From an uncultured Erysipelotrichaceae bacterium (GTDB lineage Bacteria; Bacillota_I; Bacilli_A; Erysipelotrichales; Erysipelotrichaceae), in NCBI GenBank assembly GCA_902803275.1, contig CADCPE010000098.1, forward strand, positions 1 through 7,440: a stretch of DNA of 7,440 nucleotides, in the 5' to 3' direction. The notes under the pieces were generated by a model. The model did no database searches. It worked only from the letters and a program-made list of their open reading frames with translations, and was not told the DNA's origin. The position numbers and the translations under genes are program-made. How positions within the stretch are numbered: the first letter of the stretch is position 1; the number at the start of each line of letters is the position of its first letter. Of this stretch, positions 6,143-7,440 are shown piece after piece.

Positions 6143-7038
6143 TGAAATCAGGATTTATAGCGATCATCGGCAAACCTAATGCCGGAAAATCAACGCTGAT
6201 CAATTCGCTGCTTAACGAAAAGATCGCGATCACGACCCCTAAAGCCCAGACGACGAGAAATGCGATCCTGGGTATTTTGAATGAGGAAGACCTGCAGATC
6301 GTCTTTATCGATACCCCCGGCATCCATACCGCCAAGACCGCCTTGGGTTCCTACATGAACAAGGAAGCCATGTCTCAGGCAGCCGGTGTCGATGTGATCT
6401 ACTATATCTGCGACGGCAACAAGGGCCTGCAGAAGGATGACAGAGAGATACTGGACAGACTGTTTTCCTATGGCGCACCGGTGTTTCTGCTGGTAAACAA
6501 GATCGATGAAGTCAACTCTGAAGTGCTGATCAAAAGATTAGCCTACGCTGACAATAATTATGACTTTGCGGAGATCATTCCGATCAGCGCTTTGAATAAG
6601 GAGAATCTTGATGAACTGCTGCAAACCAGCAGGAAGTATTTGAATGACAGTGTGCTTTACTATCCTCAGGATGTCAAGACCAACATGAACCGCGATTTCC
6701 AGATCTCCGAGATCATCAGAGAAAAGATCATCGTCAACATGCGTGAAGAAGTTCCTCACCTGGTAGCGGTGCAGGTCGAAGAGATCAAGGAGAAGACCTC
6801 CAAGGTCTTCATTGAAGCGACCATCATCTGCAACAAGGATACTCATAAGGGCATCATCATCGGCAAGGGCGGCAGCATGCTCAAGAAGATCAATGATCAG
6901 TCGTCCACGGATATCGCCAGACTTTTTGACGGCAAGAAAGTCATCCTTTCACTCTATGTGCGGGTGCAGGAAGACTGGCTCAATTCTGAAAAACAGCTGT
7001 TCAATCTCGGCTATTTTTCGGGAGATAAGGATGAATGA
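6142..7038 (+). CDS. era: GTPase Era (ribosome assembly)
   Basis: 298 residues, full length. GTPase motifs: G1 G-K-P-N-A-G-K-S-T (10-18), G2 region K-A-Q-T-T-R (34-39), G3 D-T-P-G (57-60), G4 N-K-I-D (119-122) and G5 S-A-L (149-151). The C-terminal KH domain carries G-K-G-G at 241-244 within I-I-I-G-K-G-G-S. Family knowledge: Era binds the 3' end of 16S rRNA and helps assemble the 30S subunit, coupling growth and cell cycle. The start overlaps the cdd stop by one base (TGATG). The nearest SD-like GGAG (6122-6125) is 16 nt away, so translation probably depends on coupling to cdd. Co-location with ybeY, acting on the same rRNA end, makes functional sense. Confidence 0.98.
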   Translation: MKSGFIAIIGKPNAGKSTLINSLLNEKIAITTPKAQTTRNAILGILNEEDLQIVFIDTPGIHTAKTALGSYMNKEAMSQAAGVDVIYYICDGNKGLQKDDREILDRLFSYGAPVFLLVNKIDEVNSEVLIKRLAYADNNYDFAEIIPISALNKENLDELLQTSRKYLNDSVLYYPQDVKTNMNRDFQISEIIREKIIVNMREEVPHLVAVQVEEIKEKTSKVFIEATIICNKDTHKGIIIGKGGSMLKKINDQSSTDIARLFDGKKVILSLYVRVQEDWLNSEKQLFNLGYFSGDKDE

Positions 7039-7440
7039 CAGGGTAGAAGGCTATGTCCTGAACCAGGCCGATTACCGCGATGCAGACGTTCTGATGCAGG
7101 TGCTGTGCAAGGATCACGGCGTTCTTTCCTTGATCGGCAGATCGGCAAAGAAGATCACCAGCAAAAATCATTGTCTGCCCATGTGCAAGTATGAGTTCAT
7201 CATCGACTACAAGGACAACAAGACTATCTATACCATTCACAACCAGAAGCTTCTGTCCAATCATTTTGAAGACAGAGACATCGTGATGATGTCCTTCAAG
7301 AATGTACTGGCGGAACTTGTCTTGAAAAACAGGGATATGGATCTTTATGATGATTTCAGTTTCGTCTTTGAGAAACTGAACAGCAGAAACATGTATCTGC
7401 TGGGATCACTGTTTCTTTCCGGCATCATCAGACGCTTCGG
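7031..7440 (+). CDS. recO: DNA repair protein RecO, N-terminal part (3' end outside window)
   Basis: The frame opens with ATG at 7031, 6 nt after GGAG (7021-7024), overlaps the end of era by 8 nt, and stays open to the window end (136 codons). The beginning V-E-G-Y-V-L-N-Q-A-D-Y-R-D-A-D matches the RecO opening pattern (VxGxVLxxxDYxExD), followed by H-G-V-L-S-L-I-G-R-S-A-K-K like the family's HGxxxxxAxGxRK segment. This is the OB-fold domain; the helical and zinc-binding C-terminal parts are not visible. Family knowledge: RecO with RecR loads RecA on SSB-coated single-strand DNA in RecF-pathway repair. Position directly after era is the usual Bacillota arrangement. Confidence 0.9.
   Translation, partial: MNDRVEGYVLNQADYRDADVLMQVLCKDHGVLSLIGRSAKKITSKNHCLPMCKYEFIIDYKDNKTIYTIHNQKLLSNHFEDRDIVMMSFKNVLAELVLKNRDMDLYDDFSFVFEKLNSRNMYLLGSLFLSGIIRRF

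Overview
The window looks like chromosomal DNA of a low-to-moderate GC Bacillota (Firmicutes). Supporting signs are strong Shine-Dalgarno (SD) sites such as AAAGGAGGAG, a CIRCE heat-shock operator, and the conserved ybeY-dgkA-cdd-era-recO gene order. Overall flavour (mid-40s % GC by eye, HtpG and L,D-transpeptidase sequence style, many GATC tetramers) fits an Erysipelotrichia-like gut bacterium. That lineage call is an inference from pattern memory, not from a search. There are no mobile elements, CRISPR arrays, tRNAs or rRNAs, and coding density is very high; the longest non-coding stretch is about 100 bp.

Left part (1-1596, + strand): the last ~134 codons of a GPH/MFS-type transporter are followed one base later by a complete linear-amide C-N hydrolase (choloylglycine hydrolase/C45-like Ntn hydrolase). 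They form an apparent import-and-hydrolyse operon that ends at a hairpin terminator. The same hairpin serves the convergent gene to its right.

Middle part (1595-4868, - strand): a membrane-anchored L,D-transpeptidase (YkuD fold) has its own promoter and apparently almost no 5' leader. Upstream of it lies htpG (Hsp90), with its own terminator. htpG starts at an internal ATG behind a near-perfect SD and carries a CIRCE element (one arm mismatch), which implies HrcA heat-shock control.

Right part (4969-7440, + strand): ybeY, dgkA/udpK, cdd, era and the 5' part of recO overlap each other by 4, 4, 1 and 8 nt. This is a translationally coupled housekeeping operon linking rRNA maturation and ribosome assembly (YbeY, Era), lipid carrier phosphorylation (DgkA/UdpK), pyrimidine salvage (Cdd) and recombination repair (RecO, cut off by the window end).

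The htpG and ybeY promoters are divergent and physically overlap inside a 100-bp intergenic region next to CIRCE, so the stress chaperone and the ribosome-maturation operon may be reciprocally controlled. Points most worth a second look are this regulatory region, the two apparently leaderless starts, the transporter-hydrolase pair of unknown substrate, and the roughly four-fold excess of GATC. I see no convincing entirely new multi-gene system.
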